Assembly (NCBI GenBank): GCA_029891385.1
Contig: CM057230.1
Location: 50,943,414 to 51,007,413, forward strand
DNA: 64,000 nt
Direction: 5' to 3'
DNA from: Erythroxylum novogranatense
Lineage: Eukaryota > Streptophyta > Magnoliopsida > Malpighiales > Erythroxylaceae
The notes beneath the pieces are model-generated. The model did not search any database. It saw nothing but the letters and a program-made list of their open reading frames with translations, and had not been told where the DNA came from. Every line of letters starts with the position of its first letter. Within the stretch, counting starts at the first letter, position 1. This document shows positions 1 through 11,773 of the stretch, one piece after another. The position numbers were made by a program, and so were the translations under genes.

Positions 1-100
1 TCATTTTCAACGAAAACACTGCACTTACAGATTAGCTTGTGATTTAACTGCCCTATATTTATATTTTTATAGCTGTGGAATGCCAGAAAGGAAACAAATT

Positions 101-256
101 CTGTAACGTATTTGTTTTCAATAGGTGTGAACGGTACGAATCAGCAGCCTTTTTTATCCTTTGGTTTGTAACTAACACAAAACCTGTAACGTATTTATTT
201 TCAATAGGTGTCAACGGTAAGAATCAGCTGCCTTTTTTATCCTTTGGTGTGTAACT
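101..256. repeat. Two-copy tandem duplication, 83-bp period
   Basis: A segment beginning CTGTAACGTATTT at 101 recurs at 184 with only a few substitutions over about 73 bases. Both copies contain the shared core TTTTCAATAGGTG. There is no ORF and no family assignment. It looks like a local duplication. Confidence 0.85.
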
Positions 257-290
257 GGCAGGTTTTTAATGTCCAGATAAGCAGTGGTAA

Positions 291-468
291 TTTGGAAACG
301 TATAATACCCAATTATTTTTAAATTAAAGAGTATGTATTTATAGGTTTTGTTATAAATGATTATTGTTGAAGTTAAAATTTTGGAAACGTATAATACCCA
401 ATTATTTTAAATTAAAGAGTATGTATTTATAGGTTTTGTTATAAATGATTATTGTTGAAGTTAAAATT
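291..468. repeat. Two-copy tandem duplication, 89-bp period
   Basis: The segment beginning TTTGGAAACGTATAATACCC at 291 is repeated immediately at 380, almost perfectly: one T is lost from a T-run. The near identity implies a recent duplication, more recent than the neighbouring 83-bp one. Confidence 0.9.
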
Positions 469-469
469 T

Positions 470-2100
470 TGAGGGAAAATTAAAGTGTAGGATTCTAGAC
501 AAAATTTTGTAAGCAAAAGAGGGAAAAAATATAAGAGTTAAATATTTAAATTGGATTAATAAAAGTAGAACGAAAATTAATAATCCAAAAGAATAAGTAA
601 AATTTAGAAATGTATGATGCTGAATTAATTTTAAGAATTTACAGCTCCAATTTCACTTTAACTTGTATGTTATTAATTATTCACACTCATAATCGTGCAT
701 ATTATTATTAATTATTAATTAATTAAGTATTATATAGTAAATGCGAATGGGATGGTTGTTATGAGCAATTGAGCATGATATCTACTGGTTTGTTCAAATG
801 AAGTGAAACATTGATACCGAGTATTAGTCAATTCAAAGAAAAGGAATTGAGTTCTTAGTTTTACTGAGGCTGGTTTTTTTCCTAACAAATTTCTATCCAG
901 AGAATAAAGCGGAGTCAGTTTATCCTTGTATTAAACACAAAATTAGAAATAGAGACAGAACTTGACATGTTGTCTTTGTTTCGATCATCTACTCTTTTTC
1001 TACTTCCTCATGCCTATCTGTCTCTTGTGTATGTATTAAAGGATATAGTCTCAGCAAATTAAAGGCTTATGAGCACGAATAAGTATAATGGTGGTGACTT
1101 GTGGATCTAAAACAAAACTTGTTCTCCTGAGCAGGGTATAAAATATTCCTTAATTATCATATAAACAGAGTTATAAACTTGGTAAATGCCATCTATTTTA
1201 GTTTTAACTAAGAGGAAACAGACAGGAGGTTAGGTCAGCAAATTGAAGACTGTTGAAATTGGAAGCACAAATATATTTAGTACATATTTGTACTTTCACC
1301 TATTGATTATCTCATATTTTTCTGTGGGGAGTTTTAGCTTTTCGTTCCGTGCAGCAGCTACAGATATAGGCTCTTTTTCTTTTCGTTTCATTTTTGTTTG
1401 ATTTAAGCCTTAGATACATATTTTTTGTCTCCAAACCTTTAAATGAATCACAATTCAATCCTAAATAATCTTAAAACATTTAGTTTAAATCACTATTTAA
1501 TTATATATTTAGATTTGGTAGCACCATATACCTTAAAGTAATTTATGATTTTAGTTATAAAAAAACCATTGTTATTGCTCATATGTTAAAAAGGAAAGGG
1601 ATTAAATTTCAAAGTAAAAGTTCGGAAAAGTACTAAACCATTCTCGATTTTTATTATCCATAAGTTGAAATCTTTGTTCTAACTCTTTTTAATATTTTCG
1701 AAACCACACCATATTATCAAAAAGTTGGCAAAGAGATGAACTAAAATAGTATACCTTTTATGTATGTCATCACATGATAAAAACACGATCTTTATGAACA
1801 TACATATTTATAATTTCATCCAGATCTTTCCTGCATAAATCATTTATATCTCAAATTTGGAAAATCAAAAATTAAAAAATTTCACTTTCCCTCAATTACA
1901 AGAATAAAAAGTCAAAAAGAAGGCTAAATGTAATTATATTAATGTTATCCCACCTTGTTTAGTAGTAAGATTTATCCTTTGTGGCTCTCTCAAGAGAAGT
2001 TATGACAGAGCTAAGAAGGGAAGCAATTGAACTCAAAGTGGGTTGTGCGGCGACAGGAGATTGGTAATTGTTTGAATTCTGAAGAAACCTGTCACACAAT
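470..2100. other. AT-rich intergenic DNA, no gene seen
   Basis: I saw no ORF with recognisable protein content and no terminal repeat structure. The far end approaches the polyadenylation region of the small minus-strand candidate gene. Confidence 0.5.
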
Positions 2101-2118
2101 GTATCAATCATACAAGTC

Positions 2119-2124
2119 TTTATT
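2119..2124 (-). terminator. Putative polyadenylation signal AATAAA
   Basis: On the minus strand AATAAA lies about 146 bases beyond the stop codon of the small candidate gene and is followed by TTGTATGATTG-like, UGUA-containing DNA. Position and context fit a plant poly(A) signal, but such motifs are common in AT-rich sequence. Confidence 0.35.
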
Positions 2125-2269
2125 CTTTCTCAGGATCAAAAACATTGGTTTACAGAGGGACATAAAGGATTACCCCCTCAAGGTGTACATATAACCAAAG
2201 TCTCATAATTTGAGTCATAATTTGAGTTCCATACAGGGCATAATACTAAATGAACCAAATTTGAATAGT

Positions 2270-2838
2270 CTAATTCCTAGATTTTTTTGAAGTTGAATAA
2301 CGATCTAACTTGCAAGCATTAGCTAACTTAATCTCATCATAGAGTTTCTTAAGTTCTCTTAAAGCGCCTACCTGCTTAAATTATCATCAGTATGTCCTTC
2401 AACAAAAAATAATAAACTTTTTTTGAAAAAATAAATAATTAAAACATGAACAAGCATGAAATTCACCTTAACAGAAAAAAGCAGTTCCCACGTTTAAAAT
2501 AAAAACTTGTATGTCTGCCATTAAATTCATCAAGTTGTTATAAAACAAAATGTGTCGACATCTATAGCAAACTTTCTCTTCCTTACAAAGCATAAAGGTG
2601 TTAGACTATTTTACTTGAGAAACATAGACGGTTAATCTTAAACCTGACTCGCATTTTCTGCTTGATGTATTAACAAACACAAAAGGGAAAGGTTGTTGTT
2701 GATAACGTGTTTGATATTTTGGGTGAAAGAGACATTTTAGATTTATCTAGAATAAGATATATCAAAAGAAAAGAAGAATCATGAACCGATTCCACTTACC
2801 GCGCTAAATTCTGAATCCATTTCTTCAGCTTGCCCCAT
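2270..2838 (-). CDS. Small two-exon candidate gene, 46-aa protein of unknown function
   Basis: Seen on the minus strand: ATG at 2838-2836 opens 13 codons (MGQAEEMDSEFSA) ending at 2800, directly before a consensus donor GTAAGT. An acceptor TTTAAGCAG at about 2380-2372, with a branch-like CTGAT upstream, leads in the same phase to 33 codons ending in TAG at 2272-2270. The second exon encodes a charged, likely helical stretch (ALRELKKLYDEIKLANACK) and a basic Ser/Lys tail. Upstream is a CT-rich leader with a telo-box; downstream is AATAAA. There is no signal peptide or membrane segment. I do not recognise the product. The consistent splice phase and UTR-like flanks support a real small gene, but a longer gene with extra exons or a truncated pseudogene cannot be excluded. 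Confidence 0.4.
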
Positions 2839-2930
2839 CTAAAAAATAGGGATTGTTGTTCGATGTTTGTAGACGAGAGGGAGAGAGATTGGAGAGAGAA
2901 GAACCTAATTTCTTCATCCCCAATTTTACG

Positions 2931-2938
2931 AAACCCTA
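2931..2938 (+). promoter_or_regulatory. Telo-box AAACCCTA in the small gene's leader
   Basis: AAACCCTA is the plant telo-box found near start sites of genes linked to cell growth and translation. Here it sits about 95 bases upstream of the minus-strand ATG, next to a CT-rich leader (TTCTTCTCTCTCCAATCTC). That placement fits a 5' UTR or core promoter. The role is inferred from position only. Confidence 0.4.
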
Positions 2939-3280
2939 GATAATGATATGTGTGAGAGAAAATTGATAACATGGATTCTCTCTTTTTAGGTAAGTGTAGA
3001 TTTTGTGTTGATAGGCGTCATTACGAATGCAGAGGACGGAGTAATAGTAAGGTCGAGCATTGGATCCTCCTTCCCGCTCAATGTCTAACTTTATGGGTTG
3101 TTTATGAAGAATAAAAGAGAAAACATTGTCTTTTCAAAACTAACATTTCAGTATTGTAAAGCATGTGAAGGGGAACCATACCAAAAGATAACTCTGAGTA
3201 ACACAATTTCTCTCAATCTACTGATTATTACACTAAAGCTTTCTGATGAATGACTTCCCCATTCAGGTCAACGCTCTTCG

Positions 3281-5132
3281 TTGTTTCCTTGGCCAGCATT
3301 CTGTTTGACCAAGGACATTCGGCCCCCTCCCACGACTTCCCCTCCTTCGCAACGAGTTGACCCTTCCCGTGCCAACCTCACTTCTCAGGCCACCGCAGGA
3401 CATGCGGCTAAGAAATTCAGGATCCGGGAAAGGAAGGAGGAACCGCCTCCTCCCACGATTGAACCATCTACCATCCCCATCAGCTACAGCGCAGCTGTCT
3501 CTGGGCAATCCCACACAACTGAGGCAGAGGAATTTACCTGGCCAGACGAGGAGCCTGTGGACATTGAGGAGGGAGATATCACTTTGGTCCAAGGCACGCT
3601 GGGTCTCAGCATTGAACTCTCTACTGCTCTCAAGGGTCGTCTACACAAGCGTTGGACAACGGCAGTGGTGGTCAAATTATTGGGCCGCCACATCAGATTC
3701 AACATGCTCAAACAACGCCTTCATTCCTTGTGGCCACTTACAGGTCCAATGAAAATTATTGATTTAGAAAATGACTTTTTCTTAATTAATTTTGTGCAGG
3801 AAGTCGACTACCTCCACGCCCTCACCAGTGGGTCGTGGGTGCTCATGGGGCACGCCCTTTCTGTGCAAGCCTAGAAACCTTCCTTCCGGCCTTCGACTGG
3901 GGAGGTCTCCCAAGTGGTCACTTGGATTTCGTTCCCTAAGCTGTCCGTGGAGCTCTATCACCCGACTATCTTACGTGCACTTGGCAACCTGATCGGCCGC
4001 ACCATCCGTATCAACTCCACTACCCTGCAAGCACAACACGGTCGATATGCTCGCGTGGCGGTCGAAATCGATTTAAAATCCCCCCTCCGCTCTCTGGTCT
4101 AGCTAGATGGCGAACGGATTAAGGTCGCGTACGAGGGCCTTCCGCCCATTTGCTTTGCGTGTGGACACACCGGACATGAGACTGAGCTCTGTCCTCAGCA
4201 CCCGTCGCCTCCTCTCGCCCCCACCAGTTCCTCCAAGTCCCCCCCCCCCGCTGGTAGCCCCCCCCGGCCGCTCACCCACCACCCCATCTCCCCGATGCCC
4301 CCGTAGTTGCGTCCCCGCCTCCATCAGCGGATCCTTCTTCACAGGATCTGTACGGCCCCTGGATCCAGGTCCAGAGGCGCAGGCCCCGACCTTCCAACGA
4401 TAACAAGATGGGACGCGATCGGAGCCGTTCTGACACCCATACGAAGGCCCAAGGATCGAGATTCCAACCCCTAGCCTCTGGAGCCGCTGAGCCTTCCATT
4501 TCACTTCCCCCTCTCGCACCTTCTCCCCATCCCGAACCTTCTCGGCCTTATCGCAGCAAGGCCAGCGTGCGGACGACGTCGCTCCATGGCGTTGGCCAGG
4601 CCGCGTGCGCGCCTGGACCATTCTCTCCGCGTGGGCCGCGAGCCCACCAGGCCACTCCCAGCCTTTCCACCTCCAGACTGGGCCCCTCCACCTCCTTTGT
4701 TCCTCCCCTGGCCCAAGCTCCACAACCTCCCCCCACCAGCCCAGCCCAGGTTCCCCCTCCCGCCCCCAACCTTTGGTCATGGGCCCCCAGCCCACAGACC
4801 CCATTCCGCCCACCCATTCCCACATTGCTGTCACATTAACCTCCCACTCCGATGTCATTTTCCACGACCCACCTTCTACCCCCTCTCCCAATGACGGACC
4901 CTCCATATCTAGAATGGAGGAAGACCCCCCAGGAGATTTCGTGGGTCCTTCTCTCGCACCACCCAACCACCTCTCTCCCCCTCCGCGGCCTCCCAACCCT
5001 ACAACCCCTCCCTCTTCCGGCACTGAAGTGCCTGTTGCCCTTGATTCCCCGATGAATGACATAGTCGAGTCCATTGTGATTGCCCCAGTCGAGGGACAAA
5101 TTCGCCCAGGGGTTGGCCCCCCCACGTCCTAG
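3281..5132 (+). pseudogene. LINE ORF1: DUF4283-like domain plus CCHC knuckle, broken
   Basis: The ORF1 protein coats LINE RNA. The first 197 codons (3281-3874) contain the RNA-binding-like fold typical of plant L1 ORF1 (LKGRLHKRWTTAVVVKLLGR, then a SGSWVLMGH-like segment). Frame is then lost near 3870 and continues in the 3914-4102 segment and on to a CCHC knuckle at 4151-4192, with spacing C-x2-C-x4-H-x4-C (CFACGHTGHETELC). A long Pro/Ser-rich tail read in shifting frames runs to a stop at 5132. TAG at 4100-4102 and several indels interrupt it. No intact product is possible. Confidence 0.75.
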
Positions 5133-5149
5133 GCCTTCTCTTTCCCATA

Positions 5150-7236
5150 GTGCTTTTATGTCTATATTCCTTTTGGAATTGCCAAGGAGCTGGGGGCAAA
5201 TCGTTCCAGCCCATCCTCAAGGAGTATATCCGTACACATAAACCGATCCTGGTTGCTTTGATGGAACCTCGCATCAATGGCTCTCGTGCTCAAAAAGTTA
5301 TTCAGAGCTTGGGATTCACCCAATCCTTTCGAGTGGAAGCTGTAGGCTTCTTTGGAGGCATCTGGCTCTTATGGAATACTGGCACCCAAGTTCAAATTCT
5401 GATAAATCATCGCCAATTCATTCATGTACAGATCCAGTGGGCCTGTACATCCTTCATTTTCACTGCTATCTATGCTAGTCCCACCTACTCTTTCCAACAC
5501 TTCATGTGGGACCATCTACGCCACATTGCCTAGTCTACTTCTATTCCTTGGCTTCTCGGCGGCGATTTTAATGCCAAATTGGAAGGGGCTGATCACCGTG
5601 GTGGTTCTCGCCTCCGTTCTGGCGTTAGTCCTCCTTTTTGGGAATGCATACACTGCTACCACCTGCATGACCTTGGGTTTATCGGACCCAAATTCACTTG
5701 GCGAAGGGGTCCCCTTCATGCACGCCTTGACCATGCCTCCGGTTCGGATCCCTGGATGACGACCTTCCCTCGCACGACTGTCCATTCCCTTCCTTTCCTA
5801 AAATCTGACCATCGGCCCCTCCTGGTCACTTTCGCGGCCCTTTCAGCTCCCTCCCTGTTTACTCAGACTTTTCGTTTTAAGTCTGCTTGGTTGACCCATG
5901 ATCAGTTTGGCCAAACTGTCAAGGACCACTGGCAACCTCACTATACGTCGCTTCCGGCTAAGCTCGACCATTTGGCTACCGAACTTCAACAGTGGAACGC
6001 CAGCTCTTTTGGGAACATTTTTCACCGCAAACGATGCCTTATGGCACGGCTTTGGGGTATTCAAATCCACCTAGACCATAGTCCCTCGGATTCTCTGCGT
6101 GACCTGGAAGTTTTTCTGCAAAGGGAGCTTGAACAAGTCCTCGTTCAAGAGGAATTGTTTTGGCACCAAAAATCGCGAAGCCAGTGGCTAGCGCAAGGAG
6201 ACCGGAACACCAGGTATTACCATGTGATCATGTCGGGACGCCTCCGTACCTAACACTGCCATTACATCTGAGATGACCATGGCCATACCAGTTCTGATAC
6301 TGAGGGCATTCACCGGATAGCTCACAATTTTTTTGTTAATCTATGCACCACTGGCTTGTCTACCCAGCCATTCCTTCTCCCTTCTAGTACTTTCCCCGCT
6401 CTCCCTCCTTAGGCTTATACGGATCTGATCGCCCCTGTCTCTCCCGAGGAGGTTAAGATTGCCTTCTTCGATATGAACCCGCACAAGACGCCAGGCATTG
6501 ATGACTTCCCTGCACTTTTCTTCCAATCCCAGTGGGATCACATTGGGTCGGACATCGTTTTATTCATCCAGCAAACTTTTCGCCATGAAATTTGGGAGCA
6601 AGGCCTGAATTGTACTATCTTGGTCCTTATTCCCAAGACCCCCTCCCCGCAGGTGATTTCGCAGTTTCGCCCTATTGCATTGTGCACGGTCCTATACAAA
6701 GCTATCACCAAAGTCATAGTCAATCGTTTAAAACCCCACCTCGATCAGCTTGTAGCACCGACACAGTGTAGCTTTGTCCCTGGCTGACACATTATTGACA
6801 ACATCATTATCGCTCAGGAGGCCATCCACTCCATGAGGTGCAAAACTGGTAAAATGGGCTTTTTGGCGGTTAAAGCCGATCTAGAAAAAGCTTACAACCC
6901 GCTTTCTTGAGATTTTATCCAAGATACTCTTAGTAACATAGGTATCCCGAGTTCCCTTATCAATCTTATCATGAAGTGCGTTTCCACAGTGAATATGTAG
7001 ATCAACTGGAATGGAGCTCTAGGCGATGCGTTTACCCCCTCTCGAGGTATCCGTCAAAGTGACCCTCTCTCGCCTTACTTGTTTGTGCTATGCATGGAGC
7101 GCCTTGACCATCTCATTTCCCGATCCGTGACCAGTGGCCGTTGGGCGCCTATCACTTTAAGCCACAATGACCCCCCATCTCTCAACTCTTTTTTGCTAAC
7201 GACCTCATTTTGTTCTCTCAAGCTTCCCTGGATCAG
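5150..7236 (+). pseudogene. LINE ORF2: endonuclease and reverse transcriptase, broken and truncated
   Basis: ORF2 would nick DNA and copy LINE RNA at the target. An endonuclease domain is visible from about 5170 (FWNCQGAGG) through GGDFNAKLEG near 5560 to SDHRPLLV at about 5810. RT follows from about 6470 (HKTPGIDDFPALFFQ), with FRPIALCTVLYK, a D-L-EKAY block near 6880, and GIRQSDPLSPYLFVL near 7055. Stops at 5531 (TAG), 6251 (TAA), 6785 (TGA), 6908 (TGA) and 6998 (TAG), plus frameshifts, kill it. The catalytic FADD motif reads FAND at 7192-7203, so an essential aspartate is changed. It ends about 30 bases later. Confidence 0.85.
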
Positions 7237-10200
7237 GTCACCATAATTAGTACTTAATTAACTTAATAATAATTAATAATGAATAATAGCATTTAATTAT
7301 ATTTTAATTAATTAATTAATCTAATTATATTTTAATCATTTAATTAAATTTTATATCTTAGTTAATTAATTATATTTAATTAAAATAAAAAAATGTATGT
7401 CATAGAGAAGACTTAAGAGTCACGCTGTGACCATACTTAAAATAATTAATTAATAATTAATAATAACATGCACACATAATTAATAAATAATTAGTAATAA
7501 TTAATAACTATTAATAAAATTAATAATTAATTAAGGATTGAAGAGAGCAGGAGAGATTAAGAGAGTTAGCAAAAAGGAGGATGAAAGAGATTGATTTATT
7601 TATTAATTGGGTTGATAAGTTTCGAATTAATGCTACAAAAATTACTAAAGTTTATTACCAAAATTTATTTCATTGGCCTACTACTTGATTACTCAAGATT
7701 TGTGTTAGTTTTTTTTATTCGAAAAGAAGGATACGTCGAATTTGTTTCCACTATTGAAAGGTTAATGGAATAAATTAGAGGGTAGAATAAATTAGAACTG
7801 TTAGATGTAATACACGCTAGGAGGAGGACGAAGATCCGAGTACTCGTTAGCATAGACTTAATAATTAAATAATAATATTTAATAATTAATAATAACATGC
7901 ATAGACTTGACATGTCACGACCGTGAGGTATTTTATTATGGAAAATTTTGATTTTAATCAATTTTTTAATAATCTCCTCTCTTTATAATAAGCTTTTATC
8001 ATAAATGAATTGTTATATCAAGTAACATCTATCAACAATAACATATGAAGTTTAACTTGTAAGTTGGGTTGAAATTTTTTTCGAAAGTTGTTGGATTGAA
8101 ATTTTGAAACGTCAAAATTATTACTATTTGTTTAAATTATGTTGTATATTTTATTCAATCATCACAGTACAGCATGCAAAAAAATGTGGTCATACATTCA
8201 CCCTTAGTAGATAGTAACATGTATGTAGGAACAGAACGTAAGAAAAAATGGCATGAGTCACGACTGTGACTATTTAAGTCACAGGCGGGACCAAGAGTAT
8301 AAAGGGGAACAATCTGAGTTGTTCATAAAACAGACGATGGGATGAAATTTTGTGATCAGCTATCCCATTGGTCCTTAATATATATATACTTAATAAAAAA
8401 ATAAATGGTATATTACATAATGAATAACATGCCAGCTATATTTTGGAAGTTATTTTCAAAGGATCCAGTTTTTTGTTTCACAATTTGAAGTTTAAGGGTA
8501 AAAAAGGTGTTCTAATCAATGATACTGGATTAGGTTCTGGTACGGTACTGTATCGGTATCAGTTAATACTAGATACATTTTGGGTAAATTTTAAATTTAT
8601 AAAAGTAACTGAATTTTTTAAAAAAATCACAAATAGTCCATTGTTATATTATGCAATTGTACTGTATATTTTTTACCTTATCTCTAAAAATCATAATAAT
8701 AAATAATAATCAAAATTTTAATTTAATTTATAAATTTAATTTAAAATTATTAATAAATATAATTAAATTTAAAATACATTTTAAAATATATAAATTTCAA
8801 ATAAATTTTGATTTAATAATTAAAACATATAATAAATATTATTTTATAAATAATAATTTTAAATTATTTATTTAAAATAAATATTTTAATACTTTATTAA
8901 TAAATATTATATAAAATTTAAAATGTTAAAATAATTTATTTTAAGTTTTACTTAATTTATAATTATTATTAAAAATAAAAATATTTATTATTATTTTAAG
9001 AACAAAATTAAAATTCACAATAATTATAAAAGTTCAAATAAATAAAATAACTAATTAAAAATATTAAAAAGGGGAATGAGAGATAAGAGGAAGGAAGAAA
9101 ATTTTAAAAATTTTGTAAAAAATTTCTTTTTTTTAATTTATGATATCGGCCTATATTTTACTGATATTTTAAATACTAATTGATGCAATTTGAAATGGAT
9201 TGATACTTATCAACATTTAAATCTAAGTACGACCAATCTTTTCCCTTTGTACTGATTATAGTTCGATATGGTATATGCCGATCGGTACAAACCGATATTC
9301 ATAACGCTGGTCCTAATGACTGTAAAACAAACAACTTTTCGAAAAGGTTGACATTGATGGCTCAATTGGACTTGGAGGTCCGATAATAATTGAAATCCTG
9401 TTTGATTTCACGGGGCCAATGCGCAGTCTGCCAATATAATGGGAAAAGATTTTCGAACTGTGGCAACATGTCCTCCGTTACTAGTATTTATTTGAAATAA
9501 TCCTTCTTATTTTTTTGATGAATAAAACGGTTAAATATAATAATAATAATAATATCATATTTGTCCACTACGGATGTTAAGAAAAATTTAAATAGTTTGA
9601 CGTGTTAATTGGGTTGATCAAATTTTATAAACTTATGATCGGTTATTTTTGTAATTTTAGATTTTAATTTATATCTTATTTCAAATAAAATAAACACATA
9701 TTTGATTGTTAATGCCTAATAAATTTAAATGAACATATTCATAATTTTATTAATAATTAATATTAAATTATTTTAATAATAAATTTAAATTTTATAAATT
9801 TATGGTCCGATTTGATGTCACTTCTATTTTTATTTTTAGTTTTGTTTCCTTTTTCAATTTATGTTTCTCTTCCAAATAAAATAAACACATGTTTGATTGT
9901 TAAAGTCTAATAATTGTATATTATATAAAACTTAAATGTATATTATTTTATAAATAAATAAAAATAATTTTATTTAATCTCTTATATAATATTTATTTAA
10001 ATTTATAATCAAAATTTTTGATTTGAAGTTTCATATTAAACAATTTTTAAATTTATATATTTTGACGATATTTTTAATTTAAATTATATTTATTAATAAT
10101 TATTTTATTTTTAATATTTAAATTCATTATAAAATTAAATTAAGTTATTCATAGTTTTATTAATAATTAATATAATAATTATAAAATGAAAACAAATCGT

Positions 10201-10616
10201 ATTAAAAATAATTTTACTTTTTTAATTTTCAAACTCGGAAAATATAAAACCATAAATAGAAAACATAAATTTAAACAAACATACATTTTTTGACTAAATT
10301 TTAAAACAAAACTAAAAACTAAAAACATAGTAACAAAACAATTCCTCAACTATTTTGTGAGAAAGGAAAGGAAAAGTATTCCCTTTAGTTTCTTTAAGTT
10401 TGATATAAATTGGGGAAATTCTTTCAACATTTGAAATAGAGAATAAATCTCAATAAGTTAAACGTAATTATAATGAACATTTTTACGGAAAAATTGGTCT
10501 TTATAAGCTTATATACATATGCAAATTCAAGTACAATTCTTAGTATAATAAGTTTTTAGATGCTGGATGCTAACTTGATATTGGTAATTTATTAGTTTCC
10601 ATACTGACCTTGAATG
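7237..10616. other. Very AT-rich intergenic DNA, no gene recognised
   Basis: Mostly TTAATTAA-like and AATAAT-like low-complexity sequence, densest at 7240-7520, 8680-9110 and 9730-10330. The open frames here are compositional. A diverged direct duplication is visible: AAATAAAATAAACACATATTTG near 9680 is echoed near 9875. The segment around 8520-9310 has paired CGGTA-rich stretches (GTACGGTACTGTATCGGTA and GATCGGTACAAACCGATA) that may be the ends of an old unclassified element. Confidence 0.5.
7419..8270. repeat. Three dispersed copies of a GTCAC...GTGAC palindrome
   Basis: GTCACGCTGTGAC at 7419-7431, GTCACGACCGTGAG at 7914-7927 and GTCACGACTGTGAC at 8257-8270 share one near-palindromic core. 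Copies 1 and 2 lie close to a shared TAATTAATAATAACATGCA string (near 7455 and 7885), which suggests diverged copies of one repeat. Confidence 0.55.
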
Positions 10617-10621
10617 CATTG

Positions 10622-11007
10622 TGGTTCTGGGATTACGGCGAGGATGAAACGTTGCAAGTGCTCCATGTGATTGGTATCTTTCATGATGAATTGATATGAT
10701 GATACTGCAAAACAAAGAAGGCTTGACGGGTTGTGTCGATTAGCCCTCCGACGCCAAGTCGGTTTTACGGTGAAGGTGAGGTTGATAAACACAGAAAGCT
10801 AGGTTTATGATTGTGCGTACCTCTGTTATGAAAATAATACCTTTTATATGGTCTTTCATTTAGGTTTAGGTCTTTACGTGTCTGCGTGGGAGATGTTCTT
10901 CTCTTGTTGGGTCATGGATGTGGGGTCGGTAGGAATTAATTGATGGATGTGAGACCGACCGATCGGCTGTGGGATTGGGCTCGGGTCCAATATAGTCGAC
11001 CCGACCA
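10622..11007 (-). repeat. 3' LTR of the Tat-type element
   Basis: 386 bp, bounded by TGGTTCTGGG and GTCGACCCGACCA on the plus strand, with CATTG immediately outside. It shares long exact blocks with 20243-20643 (for example AAAGCTAGGTTTATGATTG) but has lost single bases at many sites. Confidence 0.93.
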
Positions 11008-11023
11008 TAAGCCCCTACTCCTC
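11008..11023 (-). promoter_or_regulatory. Polypurine tract
   Basis: On the minus strand GAGGAGTAGGGGCTTA abuts the start of the 3' LTR (TGGTCGGGTC). This is the expected position and composition for the plus-strand primer of reverse transcription. Confidence 0.85.
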
Positions 11024-11562
11024 GAGTCCGAGCGAAGAGCGCGGTCGAAGGAGTATGTTGACGTTGTTGTTAATCGGTTACCTCATGGCTAAATGAGCAA
11101 GGCGGCTCGTAAGGTGGTCGATCGGTCGGTATTGGCCTTGTAGCTCGGTCATGGGATAGCTCGGGCAGTTTAAATCGGTCGGGTGTCGACTAGTCGTACT
11201 GTTCGCTTTCGTATTAAATTCGGTTGGTTGAGGGCCCCCGACTGATCGGTCTCGGCACTTACTGCGTGACAGCTTGCGCTATAGTAGGTCGGATGGCCAT
11301 CATTGGCAGACGCTTGGGCTTGAAACATTTATTATTTGACGCGCGCGTTTCTCGACAACCGCTCGTAATCAAAAGCGTGTCGTTCGTAAATCACAGTTGT
11401 GCTGTGTCCAGTCGTCCTTTCAACTACCGCTCCTTTCCGAATTTCAAACGACCCTAATTCTTGTGGCTTAGATCATGCCGCGTGTCTGAGCATAGCTCGG
11501 ATTTTCTCCACGTGTCGTAGTCCGATTGGGTCACTTTCGAGTGTTCCTTCTGCCGACCCTCT

Positions 11563-11570
11563 ATAAATAC
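11563..11570 (+). promoter_or_regulatory. TATA box of the antisense ORF
   Basis: TATAAATA lies in a GC-richer setting (CCGACCCTCTATAAATACTC) about 210 bases before the ATG of the antisense ORF. Sequence and spacing fit a core promoter inside the retrotransposon, reading against gag-pol. Promoter activity is inferred. Confidence 0.6.
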
Positions 11571-11773
11571 TCATAGTCGATGAGTTGTGGCGGTTTTTAC
11601 CTTTTGCTTTCGTTCTCCCGCTTACACTTTGTCTTCTCTTGTTCTTTGTCGTTCGCGGTTCCCAGAAATTTCCTTTCACTTCACCGTCCGATTTCCCTGT
11701 TTCGAATCCCTGATTAGGTACGTCCTTTTTCTTCATTCCCTCTTCTTTTCCAAAAGTCTTTTTCTTGGTGAAC

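Larger units (their letters stand above)
3265..7236 (+). mobile_element. L1-type LINE retrotransposon, decayed and 3' truncated
   Basis: A GC-richer block inside AT-rich DNA encodes, in order, a plant L1 ORF1 (gag-like domain, CCHC knuckle, Pro-rich tail) and an ORF2 with apurinic-type endonuclease and reverse transcriptase. The homology stops just after the RT active-site motif near 7203, and AT-rich DNA follows at about 7236. The RT thumb, the C-terminal zinc domain and a poly(A) tail are absent. L1 copies usually lose the 5' end, so the missing 3' end points to a later deletion. The exact 5' boundary is uncertain and no target duplication could be identified. Confidence 0.85.

Noticed and set aside
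4103..5125. 340-codon minus-strand Gly-rich frame
   Set aside because: It is the antisense shadow of the Pro-rich, C-rich LINE ORF1 tail on the plus strand.
8443..8875. Two open frames in AT-rich DNA
   Set aside because: Composition-driven (Ile/Asn/Lys/Phe); no recognisable protein.
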